This document shows positions 35,486 to 44,784 of a stretch of 64,000 nt of DNA, piece after piece; position 1 is the first letter of the stretch; each line of letters opens with the position of its first letter. Made by a program: the position numbers and the translations under genes. The stretch covers positions 20,473-84,472 of the forward strand of contig NZ_QRDX01000002.1 of NCBI RefSeq assembly GCF_003386195.1, written 5' to 3'. The notes under the pieces are model-generated. The model saw only the letters and a list, made by a program, of their open reading frames with translations. It had not been told where the DNA came from and ran no database searches. Origin of the DNA: Seonamhaeicola aphaedonensis (GTDB taxonomy: Bacteria > Bacteroidota > Bacteroidia > Flavobacteriales > Flavobacteriaceae).

Positions 35486-36175
35486 CTAGAAGTTAGGACT
35501 TAACTGAGACTCTTTATAAAAATTATCTAGTATGGTTATAACTTCATCTGCAGAATCTACCAAATGAATAAGATCTAAATCTTTTGGACTTATATTTCCA
35601 AATTCCTCTAGTAAGGTCTTCTTAACCCAATCTAACAAGCCTTCCCAGAAATCTGTTCCAACTAGAATGATTGGAAATTTGCCAATTTTATGTGTTTGGA
35701 TTAAGGTTAGTGCCTCGAAAAATTCATCTAAAGTTCCAAAACCACCAGGCATAACTACAAATCCTTGCGCATATTTTACAAACATAACTTTACGAACAAA
35801 AAAGTAATCAAAATCTAAACTTTTATCATGATCAATATAGGGGTTGTCATGTTGTTCAAATGGTAATTCTATATTCAATCCAACAGACGTTCCTCCTCCT
35901 AGATGAGCCCCTTTATTCCCAGCTTCCATAATTCCGGGTCCTCCACCAGTAATAATACCATATCCAGCTTCCACTATTTTTTCTGAAATATCAACAGTTA
36001 GCTTATAATATTTATTATCTGGTTTTGTTCTGGCTGAACCAAAAATTGAAACGCAAGGACCAATTTTGCTCATTTTTTCAAAACCATTGACAAATTCACC
36101 CATGATTTTAAAAATAGCCCAAGAATCGTTTGTCTTTATTTCATTCCAACCTTTATGGCGCAGTTCTTTTCTCAT
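35486..36175 (-). CDS. LOG-family / TIGR00730 Rossmann-fold protein
   Basis: A 229-residue cytoplasmic protein. The nucleotide-binding GGGPGIMEAGNKGA (about 78-91) and the diagnostic PGGFGTLDEFFE motif (PGGxGTxxE, about 143-154) identify the lysine-decarboxylase-like LOG family, whose characterised members are cytokinin riboside 5'-monophosphate or AMP phosphoribohydrolases. The N-terminal extension of about 35 residues (RHKGWNEIKTNDSWAIFK) is typical of the longer bacterial subtype. It begins 20 bases after uvrA and is probably co-transcribed with it. Confidence 0.88.
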   Translation of the reverse strand: MRKELRHKGWNEIKTNDSWAIFKIMGEFVNGFEKMSKIGPCVSIFGSARTKPDNKYYKLTVDISEKIVEAGYGIITGGGPGIMEAGNKGAHLGGGTSVGLNIELPFEQHDNPYIDHDKSLDFDYFFVRKVMFVKYAQGFVVMPGGFGTLDEFFEALTLIQTHKIGKFPIILVGTDFWEGLLDWVKKTLLEEFGNISPKDLDLIHLVDSADEVITILDNFYKESQLSPNF

Positions 36176-36195
36176 ATCAAAATTAATTTTATAAG

Positions 36196-39027
36196 CTAAT
36201 GTAATTCTTTTTTAAGGAATTTAGCCGTGTAGCTTTTTTTGTGTTTTACAATGTCTTCTGGGGTGCCTTCAACTACAATTTGTCCGCCTCCTTTGCCACC
36301 TTCGTAGCCAATATCAATAATATGGTCAACCGTCTTTATGACATCTAAATTGTGCTCAATGATTAGCACCGTATTGCCTTTGTCTACAAGTTTGTTTAAA
36401 ACTTGCATGAGTACTCTAATATCCTCAAAATGAAGACCGGTAGTTGGTTCATCTAATATATAGAAAGTGTTTCCAGTGTCGCGTTTACTTAGTTCTGTGG
36501 CTAATTTGATGCGTTGTGCTTCACCACCAGAAAGAGTTGTGCTTTGTTGGCCTAAAGTGATGTAGCCTAAGCCCACATCCTGAATTGTTTTAAGTTTTTT
36601 ATAAATCTTTGGAATGTGCTCAAAAAAGGCAACTGCTTCGTTGATAGTCATGTCTAAAACGTCACTAATAGATTTTCCTTTGTATCTAATTTCAAGAGTT
36701 TCCCTGTTAAAGCGTTTACCTTGGCAAGTTTCGCATTCTACATAAACATCAGGCAAAAAATTCATTTCAATAACACGTAGACCACCTCCTTGGCAGGTTT
36801 CACAGCGTCCTCCTTTTACATTAAAGCTAAATCTACCAGCTTTATAACCACGTATCATTGCCTCAGGAATTTTGGCAAATAAACTTCTTATTTCGTCAAA
36901 TGTTTTTGTATATGTTACGGGGTTACTTCTTGGAGTTCGCCCAATCGGACTTTGGTTAATGTCAATAACTTTATCAATATTTTCTAAACCCTTTACACTT
37001 TTATAGGGCATAGGTTTTTTAACGCCATTAAAGTAATATGCATTAAGAATAGGGTAGAGCGTTTCATTAATAAGTGTAGATTTACCACTGCCTGAAACTC
37101 CTGTCACCCCAATCATTTTACCTAACGGAAATTTTACAGATACGTTTTTTAGGTTATTACCCGTGCACCCATTTAACTCCAAAAACGTGCCATTACCTAT
37201 TCTCCGTTTTTTAGGGGTTTCAATCGCTTTTGTGCCGTTAAGATAATCGGCAGTTAAAGTGTGATGAGTTTTAAGTTCATCAATGTTACCTGTACTAATA
37301 ATTTCACCACCGTGTTTTCCTGCTTTCGGGCCTATGTCTATAACGTAATCTGCACGTTCAATCATGTCTTTGTCATGTTCAACCACAATAACGGAGTTCC
37401 CAATATCTCGGAGCGATACTAGAGAATTGATAAGTTTTTCATTGTCACGTTGGTGTAAGCCAATACTTGGCTCATCTAAAATGTAAAGTACTCCAACTAA
37501 TTGAGACCCAATTTGTGTTGCCAGCCTAATGCGTTGTGCTTCCCCACCAGATAAAGATTTTGAACTTCTGTTTAAGGATAGATAATCCAATCCAACATCT
37601 AATAAAAACTGAAGTCTAGCTCTAATTTCTTTTAAGATTTCTTCGGCAATGGTAAATTGTTTTTCTGATAAATGGTTTTCTAATTCATTAAACCATTCAG
37701 CTAATTCCACTATATCTTTATGAGCTAGTTCCGCAATGTTTTTATCGTTTATCTTAAAATAAAGCGATTCTTTTTTTAATCGACTTCCCTCACATTCTGG
37801 ACATTTAATTTTATCCATATAGCCTTTTGCCCATCGTTTTAAAGAAGTAGATTCAGCTGTCGCATACTGGTTTTCAATAAAATTGGCTACACCTTCAAAA
37901 TCAATACTATAATTTCTGGTAACGCCAAGCGTTTTACTTTCAATTGAAAACTTTTCGTTGCCACCATAAAGAATCATGTCCTTAGCTTCCTGAGGAATGC
38001 TTTTGTAGGGATCTGATAATTTAAAGTTGAAACGGTTTGCTATGGTTTCAAATTGTTTAAAAATCCAACTGTTTTTTTGTGGCCCATGTGGAGCAATGGC
38101 GCCATTGGCTATAGAAAGTGATTCATCAGGAACTATTTTATTAATATTCACCTTGTGTAATTCGCCAATACCATTACAAGTGGAGCAAGCTCCTTTTGGT
38201 GAGTTGAATGAGAAATTGTTCGGTTCAGGATTGGGATATGAAATCCCTGATGATGGACACATCAAATTTCTACTAAAATAACGCGCCTTTTTAGTGTCTT
38301 GATCAATTACTAAAAGTACATCATCACCATGATACATAGCAGTATTAATAGTTTCTGTAAGTCTCTTATCTGTATCTAAATTATCATTTACAACTAATCT
38401 ATCAATAACAATTTCAATATCGTGGGTTTTGTAACGGTCTACTTTCATGCCTTTCATAATATCAACAATTTCACCGTTTACTCTTACCTTAACAAACCCC
38501 TGTTTTCCTATTTGCTCAAATAGCTCTCTGTAATGCCCCTTTCTTGAACGAACTACGGGTGCTAGAATATTAATGCGTTTACCCGAAAAATCATTAATGA
38601 TAAGTTTTTTTATTTGCTCATCACTGTAACTTACCATTTTATCACCTGTATTATAACTGTATGCATCACTGGCGCGAGCAAATAAAAGGCGCATAAAATC
38701 ATAGATCTCGGTAATGGTACCAACGGTAGATCGGGGTGATTTACTGGTTGTTTTTTGCTCAATGGCAATCACTGGAGATAAACCATCAATTTTGTCAACA
38801 TCAGGTCGTTCTAAGCCACCTAAGAATTGGCGGGCATAAGCCGAAAATGTTTCAATATACCGACGCTGACCTTCCGCATAAATAGTATCAAATGCTAAAG
38901 ATGATTTTCCGCTACCAGAAAGCCCAGTAATAACAACAAGTTTTTCTCTAGGAATTGAAACATCTATGTTTTTAAGGTTGTGTACCCGCGCACCTTTTAC
39001 TTCAATAAAATTGTCAAAATGGCTCAT
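36196..39027 (-). CDS. uvrA: excinuclease ABC subunit UvrA
   Basis: A 943-residue damage-recognition ATPase of nucleotide excision repair. Present are the first Walker [10 protein letters not shown], zinc module [32 protein letters not shown] region and second zinc centre (CETCQGGG...CETCQG), two LSGGEAQRI signatures, and the second Walker [11 protein letters not shown] place the start at ATG 39027 ([12 protein letters not shown]), not at 39045: the -7 box at 39043-39050 would put the transcription start downstream of 39045, and family N-termini begin here. UvrB and UvrC are not in the window. Confidence 0.96.
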   Translation of the reverse strand: MSHFDNFIEVKGARVHNLKNIDVSIPREKLVVITGLSGSGKSSLAFDTIYAEGQRRYIETFSAYARQFLGGLERPDVDKIDGLSPVIAIEQKTTSKSPRSTVGTITEIYDFMRLLFARASDAYSYNTGDKMVSYSDEQIKKLIINDFSGKRINILAPVVRSRKGHYRELFEQIGKQGFVKVRVNGEIVDIMKGMKVDRYKTHDIEIVIDRLVVNDNLDTDKRLTETINTAMYHGDDVLLVIDQDTKKARYFSRNLMCPSSGISYPNPEPNNFSFNSPKGACSTCNGIGELHKVNINKIVPDESLSIANGAIAPHGPQKNSWIFKQFETIANRFNFKLSDPYKSIPQEAKDMILYGGNEKFSIESKTLGVTRNYSIDFEGVANFIENQYATAESTSLKRWAKGYMDKIKCPECEGSRLKKESLYFKINDKNIAELAHKDIVELAEWFNELENHLSEKQFTIAEEILKEIRARLQFLLDVGLDYLSLNRSSKSLSGGEAQRIRLATQIGSQLVGVLYILDEPSIGLHQRDNEKLINSLVSLRDIGNSVIVVEHDKDMIERADYVIDIGPKAGKHGGEIISTGNIDELKTHHTLTADYLNGTKAIETPKKRRIGNGTFLELNGCTGNNLKNVSVKFPLGKMIGVTGVSGSGKSTLINETLYPILNAYYFNGVKKPMPYKSVKGLENIDKVIDINQSPIGRTPRSNPVTYTKTFDEIRSLFAKIPEAMIRGYKAGRFSFNVKGGRCETCQGGGLRVIEMNFLPDVYVECETCQGKRFNRETLEIRYKGKSISDVLDMTINEAVAFFEHIPKIYKKLKTIQDVGLGYITLGQQSTTLSGGEAQRIKLATELSKRDTGNTFYILDEPTTGLHFEDIRVLMQVLNKLVDKGNTVLIIEHNLDVIKTVDHIIDIGYEGGKGGGQIVVEGTPEDIVKHKKSYTAKFLKKELH

Positions 39028-39042
39028 AAATAGGCAAAAGTG

Positions 39043-39050
39043 CAAAGTTA
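39043..39050 (-). promoter_or_regulatory. -7 box (TAACTTTG) of uvrA
   Basis: On the minus strand TAACTTTG fits TAnnTTTG and ends 15 bases before the ATG at 39027. It overlaps the alternative upstream start, which decides against that start. No LexA-like palindrome is evident. Confidence 0.5.
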
Positions 39051-39253
39051 CAATTATTAAATTTTAAAAGGAAGCGGACTTTATTCCATAACCACAATGT
39101 TTTGTTCTTATGGCTATTGATTTACTACATAAATCATCGATTAAATGTCTATCGTGTTTGTTTTGAATACGTTATAAGTGTTTTGTCGAAAAATTTTGGA
39201 CTTACTTAATGTGGTTTATACATTCGAAATTGTTAACAAACCCCAAATTTATT

Positions 39254-42200
39254 ATGGAAAAACATTACTTAAAAGGTTTTAACACAAAAACCTGTGTACT
39301 TCTCTTAACATTGTTATCCTTTTTTTTAGCTAATGCCCAAAACCGTTCAGCTGCTTACGAAAAGGTGAGTTCTCAGGCATCTTTTTTTGACAAAACAGAG
39401 CCTAAAAAACCCATTAGTAGATTGAATAATGTGCCCTCTCAAGCTAAGAGACAAGTTGAGAAAGGAATTGATGTAAACAAGGCATTATTCTTTTCTTTTG
39501 ATGATAATGTTGTTGCTGAAATAGTTTCTGAAAAATCAGAAAGAATGGTCATGAATTTACCTTATGTAAAAGGTAGTTCTTTGGAATTACAACTTGTTAA
39601 ATCAAAAGTTTTAACAGATGAATTTAAGGTTTATAAAGGTACAGATCGGAATAAACCCATTGAATACAAAAAGGGTGCTCATTATTGGGGTATTGTAAAA
39701 GGTGATACTCAATCCATGGTGGCCATAAGTTTTTATGGTGATGAAATAGTGGGGAATTTAAAGGTTTTTGGAAAGTCCTATGATTTAGGTAAGATTAGAA
39801 ACAATCTGGACAAACACCATATTCTTTATGAAAATAAAGATATAAGAGAACAATTTGATCTAGAGTGTTCAACCCCTGATGAGTCGGAACACATGCATAA
39901 GTCATCAATTGAAAAGGTAGAATCAAGTAGCAGTTTGTCTTCCGGTAATTGTGTAAAAATGTATTTGGAAACGGATTATTCTATGTATGAGCACTATGGA
40001 AGTGTTGAAGCTGTTACAAATTATGTTACTGGTGCATTTAATCAAGTTATTTTGCTATATGCCAATGAATCTATCAATATGTCAATTAATGAATTGGTGG
40101 TTTGGGATGTAGTGGACCCTTATCCAGGAACAGATACATCTTCTATTTTAACACAATTTAGAGATGAGTTGTCAGGAAATTATAATGGTGATTTAGCGCA
40201 TTTAATTATAAAATCATCCGAAGTTTCAGGTGGTCGTGCTTACCTGAACGTCTTATGTAATAAGACCTACGGCGTGGGTGTAAGTGGTATAGGTACAAGT
40301 TATAATGATATTCCCAATTATAGTTGGACCGTTATGGTATTAGCCCATGAAATTGGTCATAACCTAGGATCTTCACATACTCACAGTTGTAAATGGAATG
40401 GAGATAATACAGTTATTGATGATTGTGGAAACGTTTACTACATGACTAATGGTAGGGACGACAATGGGGATAATATTGTTGATAATCTAGATGATGCTCA
40501 AGCTTTTTCTCCCTGTTTTGATAACGTTAATAATATTATCCCTTCAGAAGGGGGGACGGTTATGAGCTATTGTCACTTGAATAGTGTTGGTATAGATTTA
40601 AGTTTGGGTTTTGGGCAGCAACCAGGAGACCTTATCAGAAACAGGGTTGCTAATGCTACATGTCTTTCTGCCTGTGTTGGGGGTCCACTTTTAGCCGAAG
40701 TTTCTAGTACCAATGTTACTTGTGGTTCAAGTAATGATGGCGCAGCTAGTGTTGCTGCTAGCGGAGGAACAGGTAATTATAGTTATTCATGGAGTAATGG
40801 AGCTACGAGTGCTTCTATATCTAACCTTGAACCAGGTTTTTACACAGTTACTGTAAACGACGGAAATGAATCAATTTCAGACTCTGTGACCATTGTTGAT
40901 AATAACAGCACTTATTATGCCGATGTTGATGGAGATGGTTTTGGAGATCTAAACACTTCTATTTTAGCATGTTCACAACCTAATGATTATGTTGAAAATA
41001 ATAAAGATTGTGACGATTCTGATAGTCTAAGTTACCCTGGAGCAGATGAAATATGTGATGGTAAAGACAATGATTGTGATGGTATTATAGATGAAGATTT
41101 AACTGTTCAAACGTACTATGCCGATGCTGATGGAGATAGCTATGGAGACCCTAATAATACCTTAGAAGACTGTACGCCTCCAACAGGATATGTATCTAAC
41201 AACACCGATTGTAACGATAATGATATAACCATTTATCCAGGTGGAACTTGTGATGATGGTAATGATTGCACAATTAATGATGCTTATGATAACGATTGTA
41301 ATTGTGTTGGTACTCCAACCGATGATAGTGATTTAGATGGTGTTTGTGATGCCTTAGATGTTTGTCCTAATGGAGATGATAGAATTGATATAGATGGTGA
41401 TAGTATCCCAGATGATTGTGATGATTGTAATTCAGCGGTAGAAAATTTTTCAGTAGTTAGCTTGAGTCATTCAGGATCTGGTATAGCAGAAGCAACCATT
41501 TATTTGCCTAAGGGTAGTAGAGGTGCTACTTTCACAATTTCTGGTATTAATTCTAAAACAGGAGGGAAACCTGCTAGTAGATATATTGAACAGGTAACAG
41601 TCTATTTTATATTTGGAGACAATGTTAAAGTCACTTATGGTACTTTTTCAAGTACGTCATCTGTAAATGTTAATATTGCAGGAGAGGTAGATAGTATTAC
41701 TGTAGAGTTAGAAGATATTTATTCAGGCAATACAGACGGAAACATGAATATAACCCTTGGCACTATAAACTATTGTAAGCCTTGGAATAATGAAGGTTGT
41801 CCAGATACTGATGAGGATGGTATTTGTAATGAAAATGATATGTGCCCAGGTTATAATGATAATATCGATAGTGATGGAGATACGGTTCCAGATGGTTGTG
41901 ATATTTGTCCTGAAGGAGATGATAGGGTAGATAGTGATGGAGATGGTGTACCAGATGATTGTGATACGGCAAATGGATGTGAAAATATAGTTACAACACA
42001 ATTCAATTCTAACCCATTGACTCACTCAGGGAACGGATCTAGTTCTGTAAGTGTAGATTTTACTGAAATTGTTTCTAATGTTTCGTTTAGCATTTCTGAT
42101 GTAGACCAAATTACAGGAGGAAAGAAATCTAATAGATATTCAGAGTATGTTGAAGTTACTTATGTTGATGAAAATAATAATACTATTGAATACGGAATTT

Positions 42201-42637
42201 TTGATGGAGTGAATGCTGAAATCTCTATTTCAGGAGCTGTACAGATTATATCAGTACATTTAAGCGATGGTACTGGTAATAACAACACCGATTTAAGTAT
42301 TTCACTAAGCGATATTTCATACTGTAGTGATGCACCAATTGCTCCTGCTCTAGAGGGTCTGCCAGAAGTTTTAGGAAATATTGACAATAATAATTTAGTG
42401 TTATATCCAAATCCAAGTAAAAGTAAAGTTTACGTAAGGTGGACTAATATGGTAAATGAAGTCAAGGTTACCTTTTATGATGTTTTGGGTAAAAAGCTTC
42501 AAAGTAAAAGTTATTATAAGCAAAACTTTATCATGTTAGATACAAGTAAGTTAAGTGGAGGCAACATGTATTTTTTGACTTTTGAAGTACCAGGGCAGCA
42601 AACACAGACTCGTAAATTGATTTTGTTGGATTATTAA
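39254..42637 (+). CDS. T9SS-secreted reprolysin-type zinc metalloprotease
   Basis: An 1127-residue multidomain protein. The start is ATG 39254, which gives a good signal peptide (TCVLLLTLLSFFLANAQ); the upstream extension is less likely. A propeptide-like region (about 30-220) is followed by the metzincin catalytic domain (about 230-465) with HEIGHNLGSSHTH at 365-377 and the Met-turn VMSYC (Met437). Then come a SprB-like repeat (about 480-550; GGTGNYSYSWSNGATS), MopE/thrombospondin-3-like Asp-rich calcium motifs (DCDDSD, DGKDNDCDG, DSDGDGVPDDCD), two copies of a Cys-bracketed beta domain, and a type A sorting domain (about 1055-1127; LVLYPNPSKSKVYV). It should be exported through type IX secretion. 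It is probably monocistronic with a strong terminator. Confidence 0.9.
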   Translation: MEKHYLKGFNTKTCVLLLTLLSFFLANAQNRSAAYEKVSSQASFFDKTEPKKPISRLNNVPSQAKRQVEKGIDVNKALFFSFDDNVVAEIVSEKSERMVMNLPYVKGSSLELQLVKSKVLTDEFKVYKGTDRNKPIEYKKGAHYWGIVKGDTQSMVAISFYGDEIVGNLKVFGKSYDLGKIRNNLDKHHILYENKDIREQFDLECSTPDESEHMHKSSIEKVESSSSLSSGNCVKMYLETDYSMYEHYGSVEAVTNYVTGAFNQVILLYANESINMSINELVVWDVVDPYPGTDTSSILTQFRDELSGNYNGDLAHLIIKSSEVSGGRAYLNVLCNKTYGVGVSGIGTSYNDIPNYSWTVMVLAHEIGHNLGSSHTHSCKWNGDNTVIDDCGNVYYMTNGRDDNGDNIVDNLDDAQAFSPCFDNVNNIIPSEGGTVMSYCHLNSVGIDLSLGFGQQPGDLIRNRVANATCLSACVGGPLLAEVSSTNVTCGSSNDGAASVAASGGTGNYSYSWSNGATSASISNLEPGFYTVTVNDGNESISDSVTIVDNNSTYYADVDGDGFGDLNTSILACSQPNDYVENNKDCDDSDSLSYPGADEICDGKDNDCDGIIDEDLTVQTYYADADGDSYGDPNNTLEDCTPPTGYVSNNTDCNDNDITIYPGGTCDDGNDCTINDAYDNDCNCVGTPTDDSDLDGVCDALDVCPNGDDRIDIDGDSIPDDCDDCNSAVENFSVVSLSHSGSGIAEATIYLPKGSRGATFTISGINSKTGGKPASRYIEQVTVYFIFGDNVKVTYGTFSSTSSVNVNIAGEVDSITVELEDIYSGNTDGNMNITLGTINYCKPWNNEGCPDTDEDGICNENDMCPGYNDNIDSDGDTVPDGCDICPEGDDRVDSDGDGVPDDCDTANGCENIVTTQFNSNPLTHSGNGSSSVSVDFTEIVSNVSFSISDVDQITGGKKSNRYSEYVEVTYVDENNNTIEYGIFDGVNAEISISGAVQIISVHLSDGTGNNNTDLSISLSDISYCSDAPIAPALEGLPEVLGNIDNNNLVLYPNPSKSKVYVRWTNMVNEVKVTFYDVLGKKLQSKSYYKQNFIMLDTSKLSGGNMYFLTFEVPGQQTQTRKLILLDY
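41426..42325 (+). repeat. duplicated Cys-bracketed domain inside the metalloprotease gene
   Basis: Copy A (about 41426-41775) and copy B (about 41978-42325) each encode about 115 residues that begin and end with Cys. They share the order HSG.G...., a strand, FTISGI / FSISDV, TGGK.(A/S)(S/N)RY.E.V.V, YG.F, and end N..I.L..I.YC. They are separated by Asp-rich calcium repeats. The family is not one I recognise. Confidence 0.7.
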
Positions 42638-42655
42638 ATATTTAATCGAATAGTT

Positions 42656-42684
42656 AAAAGCCACCTTGTTTAGGTGGCTTTTTT
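42656..42684 (+). terminator. terminator after the metalloprotease gene
   Basis: AAGCCACCT (42658-42666) pairs with AGGTGGCTT (42672-42680) around a 5-base loop, followed by six T (42679-42684). Confidence 0.85.
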
Positions 42685-42744
42685 ATTGATATTATATTGC
42701 AGTAAATCATTATACTTGTATAAATATTTAAATAAAATATCGAC

Positions 42745-43269
42745 ATGAAATTATTAGGAATAAGCTCAAGGATAGATCATCCAGAATACGGAAAAGGTGT
42801 TGTTACCAATGTTACATCACAGCATTATTGGGTGACTTTTATTGATAAAGGATTAGAAACAATTGATTTAGATAGTGAATTTGAGGTTATTGAAGCAGCG
42901 TATGATGACGTAGACACCGTTAGTTTTTTTGATATAGAGTCCAGTTTAGTTGATATTTTAAAAAAATGGAGTGATGTTTCAGAAATTGTGCCAATTGCAG
43001 ATAAGTTTAAGGGAGGAAAAATTATACTACAACCTGCTGATGAAAGTTTAAAACCTTATGAACTACCAATAGATAAGTTTTTTCATAAAATAACCATGGT
43101 GAGAGATAGATTGCGTGTTATGGAGCAGCGTATTAATTCAAGTGAATTAGATGAGCAAGGAAAAATAGATTTACAACAGTATATTACTAGAATTTATGGT
43201 AGTTTAACCAGTTTTAATATCCTCTTTAAATCGAAATCTCATAATTTTGTAGGGCAAAGTAGTAAGTAA
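42745..43269 (+). CDS. conserved hypothetical protein with Tudor/KOW-like N-terminus
   Basis: A 174-residue cytoplasmic protein. The N-terminus SSRIDHPEYGKGVVTNV...YWVTFIDKGLETIDL resembles the small SH3/Tudor-like barrel found at the ends of UvrD/PcrA helicases (HPxFGxGxV). The rest is helical (HKITMVRDRLRVMEQRINSSEL). The function is unknown; a nucleic-acid or RNA-polymerase contact is only a guess. It is convergent with the next gene, with six bases between the stops. Confidence 0.65.
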   Translation: MKLLGISSRIDHPEYGKGVVTNVTSQHYWVTFIDKGLETIDLDSEFEVIEAAYDDVDTVSFFDIESSLVDILKKWSDVSEIVPIADKFKGGKIILQPADESLKPYELPIDKFFHKITMVRDRLRVMEQRINSSELDEQGKIDLQQYITRIYGSLTSFNILFKSKSHNFVGQSSK

Positions 43270-43275
43270 ACTTGT

Positions 43276-44076
43276 TTAGCTCGTTCCTTTAATATCGCTT
43301 ATTTCTGTCCCAAAAATAAACAGTTTAATAAGCGTAGGTAGTTTTGCTCCTGTTTCGGTAGTTTTCCAATTACTCCATAAAACTTCTAAACCATCAATAG
43401 GAAACTCAGAAGTCCACATTTTAAAGCTAATGGGCATACCATCATTATCTAGATTCCACAAGTAAGAGTCACCGTTGGTATAGGTTACTAATAAATCATC
43501 TTTTATAAGTTCTCTTTTTACACCCTCATCAAAAACTCTATAAGGCGCAAACACCCAAAAGGAATCATTTTCATAATACTTTATAGCTTTTTTAATGAGT
43601 TTTTCTGCTAAATCACCATCAACCTTAAAACTGTGAACGTATGCTTTGTGCTGTCTACTATCATTTAAGTCTAGACTAATTTTATATTGTTCCCAATATA
43701 CTTCACAAATATTTTTTCTTTTTTCCCACTTATAATGTCGTCTATTTTTAAAGGTCCATTCAAAAACATCTGTAGCAATAAAGGCTTCATAATTAATTGC
43801 AACAAGCATTTTGGCAGCTAAATCATCAGCTTGTTTTCCTTTTGAACCATTAGGTAAAGGTTCATGATACTTAAAATACAAAAAACAGAAAAGCAGGAGT
43901 GTAGGTAAGGTGAAAAATATAACAACCCCAACAATAATCTTATATGTTTTTTTAAATTTCAGAAACTTGTAATTATCGACTAATACTGGCTCTAAGTTAT
44001 TAAATACTAATGATTGTCTAAAACAAAATTTATAAAAACCGATGGTTGCGTTTTCTACTCGATGATTGGTAATCAT
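43276..44076 (-). CDS. hypothetical protein with one membrane segment
   Basis: A 266-residue protein with a single transmembrane helix at about 46-68 (IIVGVVIFFTLPTLLLFCFLYF) and a soluble, probably periplasmic, C-terminal domain of about 190 residues rich in aromatic residues (FEWTFKNRRHYKWEKRKN; SFWVFAPYRVFDEG). No family was recognised. The ~44 residues before the helix look unlike coding sequence of a signal anchor, so the real start may be later than 44076. Confidence 0.55.
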   Translation of the reverse strand: MITNHRVENATIGFYKFCFRQSLVFNNLEPVLVDNYKFLKFKKTYKIIVGVVIFFTLPTLLLFCFLYFKYHEPLPNGSKGKQADDLAAKMLVAINYEAFIATDVFEWTFKNRRHYKWEKRKNICEVYWEQYKISLDLNDSRQHKAYVHSFKVDGDLAEKLIKKAIKYYENDSFWVFAPYRVFDEGVKRELIKDDLLVTYTNGDSYLWNLDNDGMPISFKMWTSEFPIDGLEVLWSNWKTTETGAKLPTLIKLFIFGTEISDIKGTS

Positions 44077-44108
44077 ACTTTTAGTTAATCTATAAAACTA
44101 GTATTTGG

Positions 44109-44708
44109 TCACAAAAAAGTTTTATTTAACTCTTGAAGTTTTTTGTTTGAAGTGTCTATTAATTCTTTAAAAAACGAAGTGAATTCACTTTCAAATTCAT
44201 TGTAATACTCTTGTAATTCGTTTATAGCCATATTCATTTTAGACTTGTTTTTAGTACGTCTATTCATGCCATCTAAAACCTTTTGAATACCATCAATATC
44301 TGCATAGCTTAATAACCAATTGCCATTTATCATATAAGGCACCATGTGTTTTACTTTTTGGGGGAGTGTTTCAAAATTAGCCTCTAAAGAATTATAAAAA
44401 TTCTCGACATAATCTTTAAGAGGAATATTAGAATAGTTGCTCCAGTTTTTGGCTAAAAAATGGTCATAAAAAATATCTACGATAACTCCAGCATAATGCC
44501 CATAGTTTTTATGCAAGCGTTTGGTACTTAGTCTCACTGTTTTATGAGCATCGGTAAAGCTGTCAATATGCCTATGTAAGAGTATTCCAATTTGTAGTTC
44601 TTTTGGGTAGTTTTTGTATTTATTACCTTTAATAGCATCTGCTGTAAAGTTTCCAATAGTAATTAATTCATTATCTCCTGAAAGGTAAATGTGGGCAAGG
44701 TAATTCAT
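44109..44708 (-). CDS. acyl carrier protein phosphodiesterase family (AcpH/DUF479)
   Basis: A 199-residue HD-like hydrolase. Visible are MNYLAHIYLSG, GNFTADAIKG, GILLHRHIDSFTDAH and VDIFYDHFLAKNW, the His/Asp metal ligands of the AcpH family. AcpH removes 4'-phosphopantetheine from holo-ACP. In Bacteroidota the substrate is untested, so only the family is firm. The gene is divergent from glmM with 76 bases between. Confidence 0.82.
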   Translation of the reverse strand: MNYLAHIYLSGDNELITIGNFTADAIKGNKYKNYPKELQIGILLHRHIDSFTDAHKTVRLSTKRLHKNYGHYAGVIVDIFYDHFLAKNWSNYSNIPLKDYVENFYNSLEANFETLPQKVKHMVPYMINGNWLLSYADIDGIQKVLDGMNRRTKNKSKMNMAINELQEYYNEFESEFTSFFKELIDTSNKKLQELNKTFL

Positions 44709-44756
44709 TTGCGTAAAGTACGAATTGATTTTTTAAGTTAAGCTAAAAAAAATATG

Positions 44757-44764
44757 TAGGTTTG
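44757..44764 (+). promoter_or_regulatory. -7 box (TAGGTTTG) of glmM
   Basis: TAGGTTTG fits TAnnTTTG and ends 20 bases before the ATG at 44785, supporting that start over the TTG at 44776. No TTG has the expected spacing. Confidence 0.45.
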
Positions 44765-44784
44765 CAGAAATCAGATTGAAAACT

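Noticed and set aside
36196..39045. Upstream ATG at 39045 as uvrA start
   Set aside because: The -7 box at 39043-39050 overlaps it, and UvrA homology begins at the Met at 39027.
41723..42025. Overlapping minus-strand frames rich in His, Ile and Tyr
   Set aside because: They are antisense to Asp-rich calcium repeats of the metalloprotease; the composition is a by-product of GATGATGGT-like repeats.
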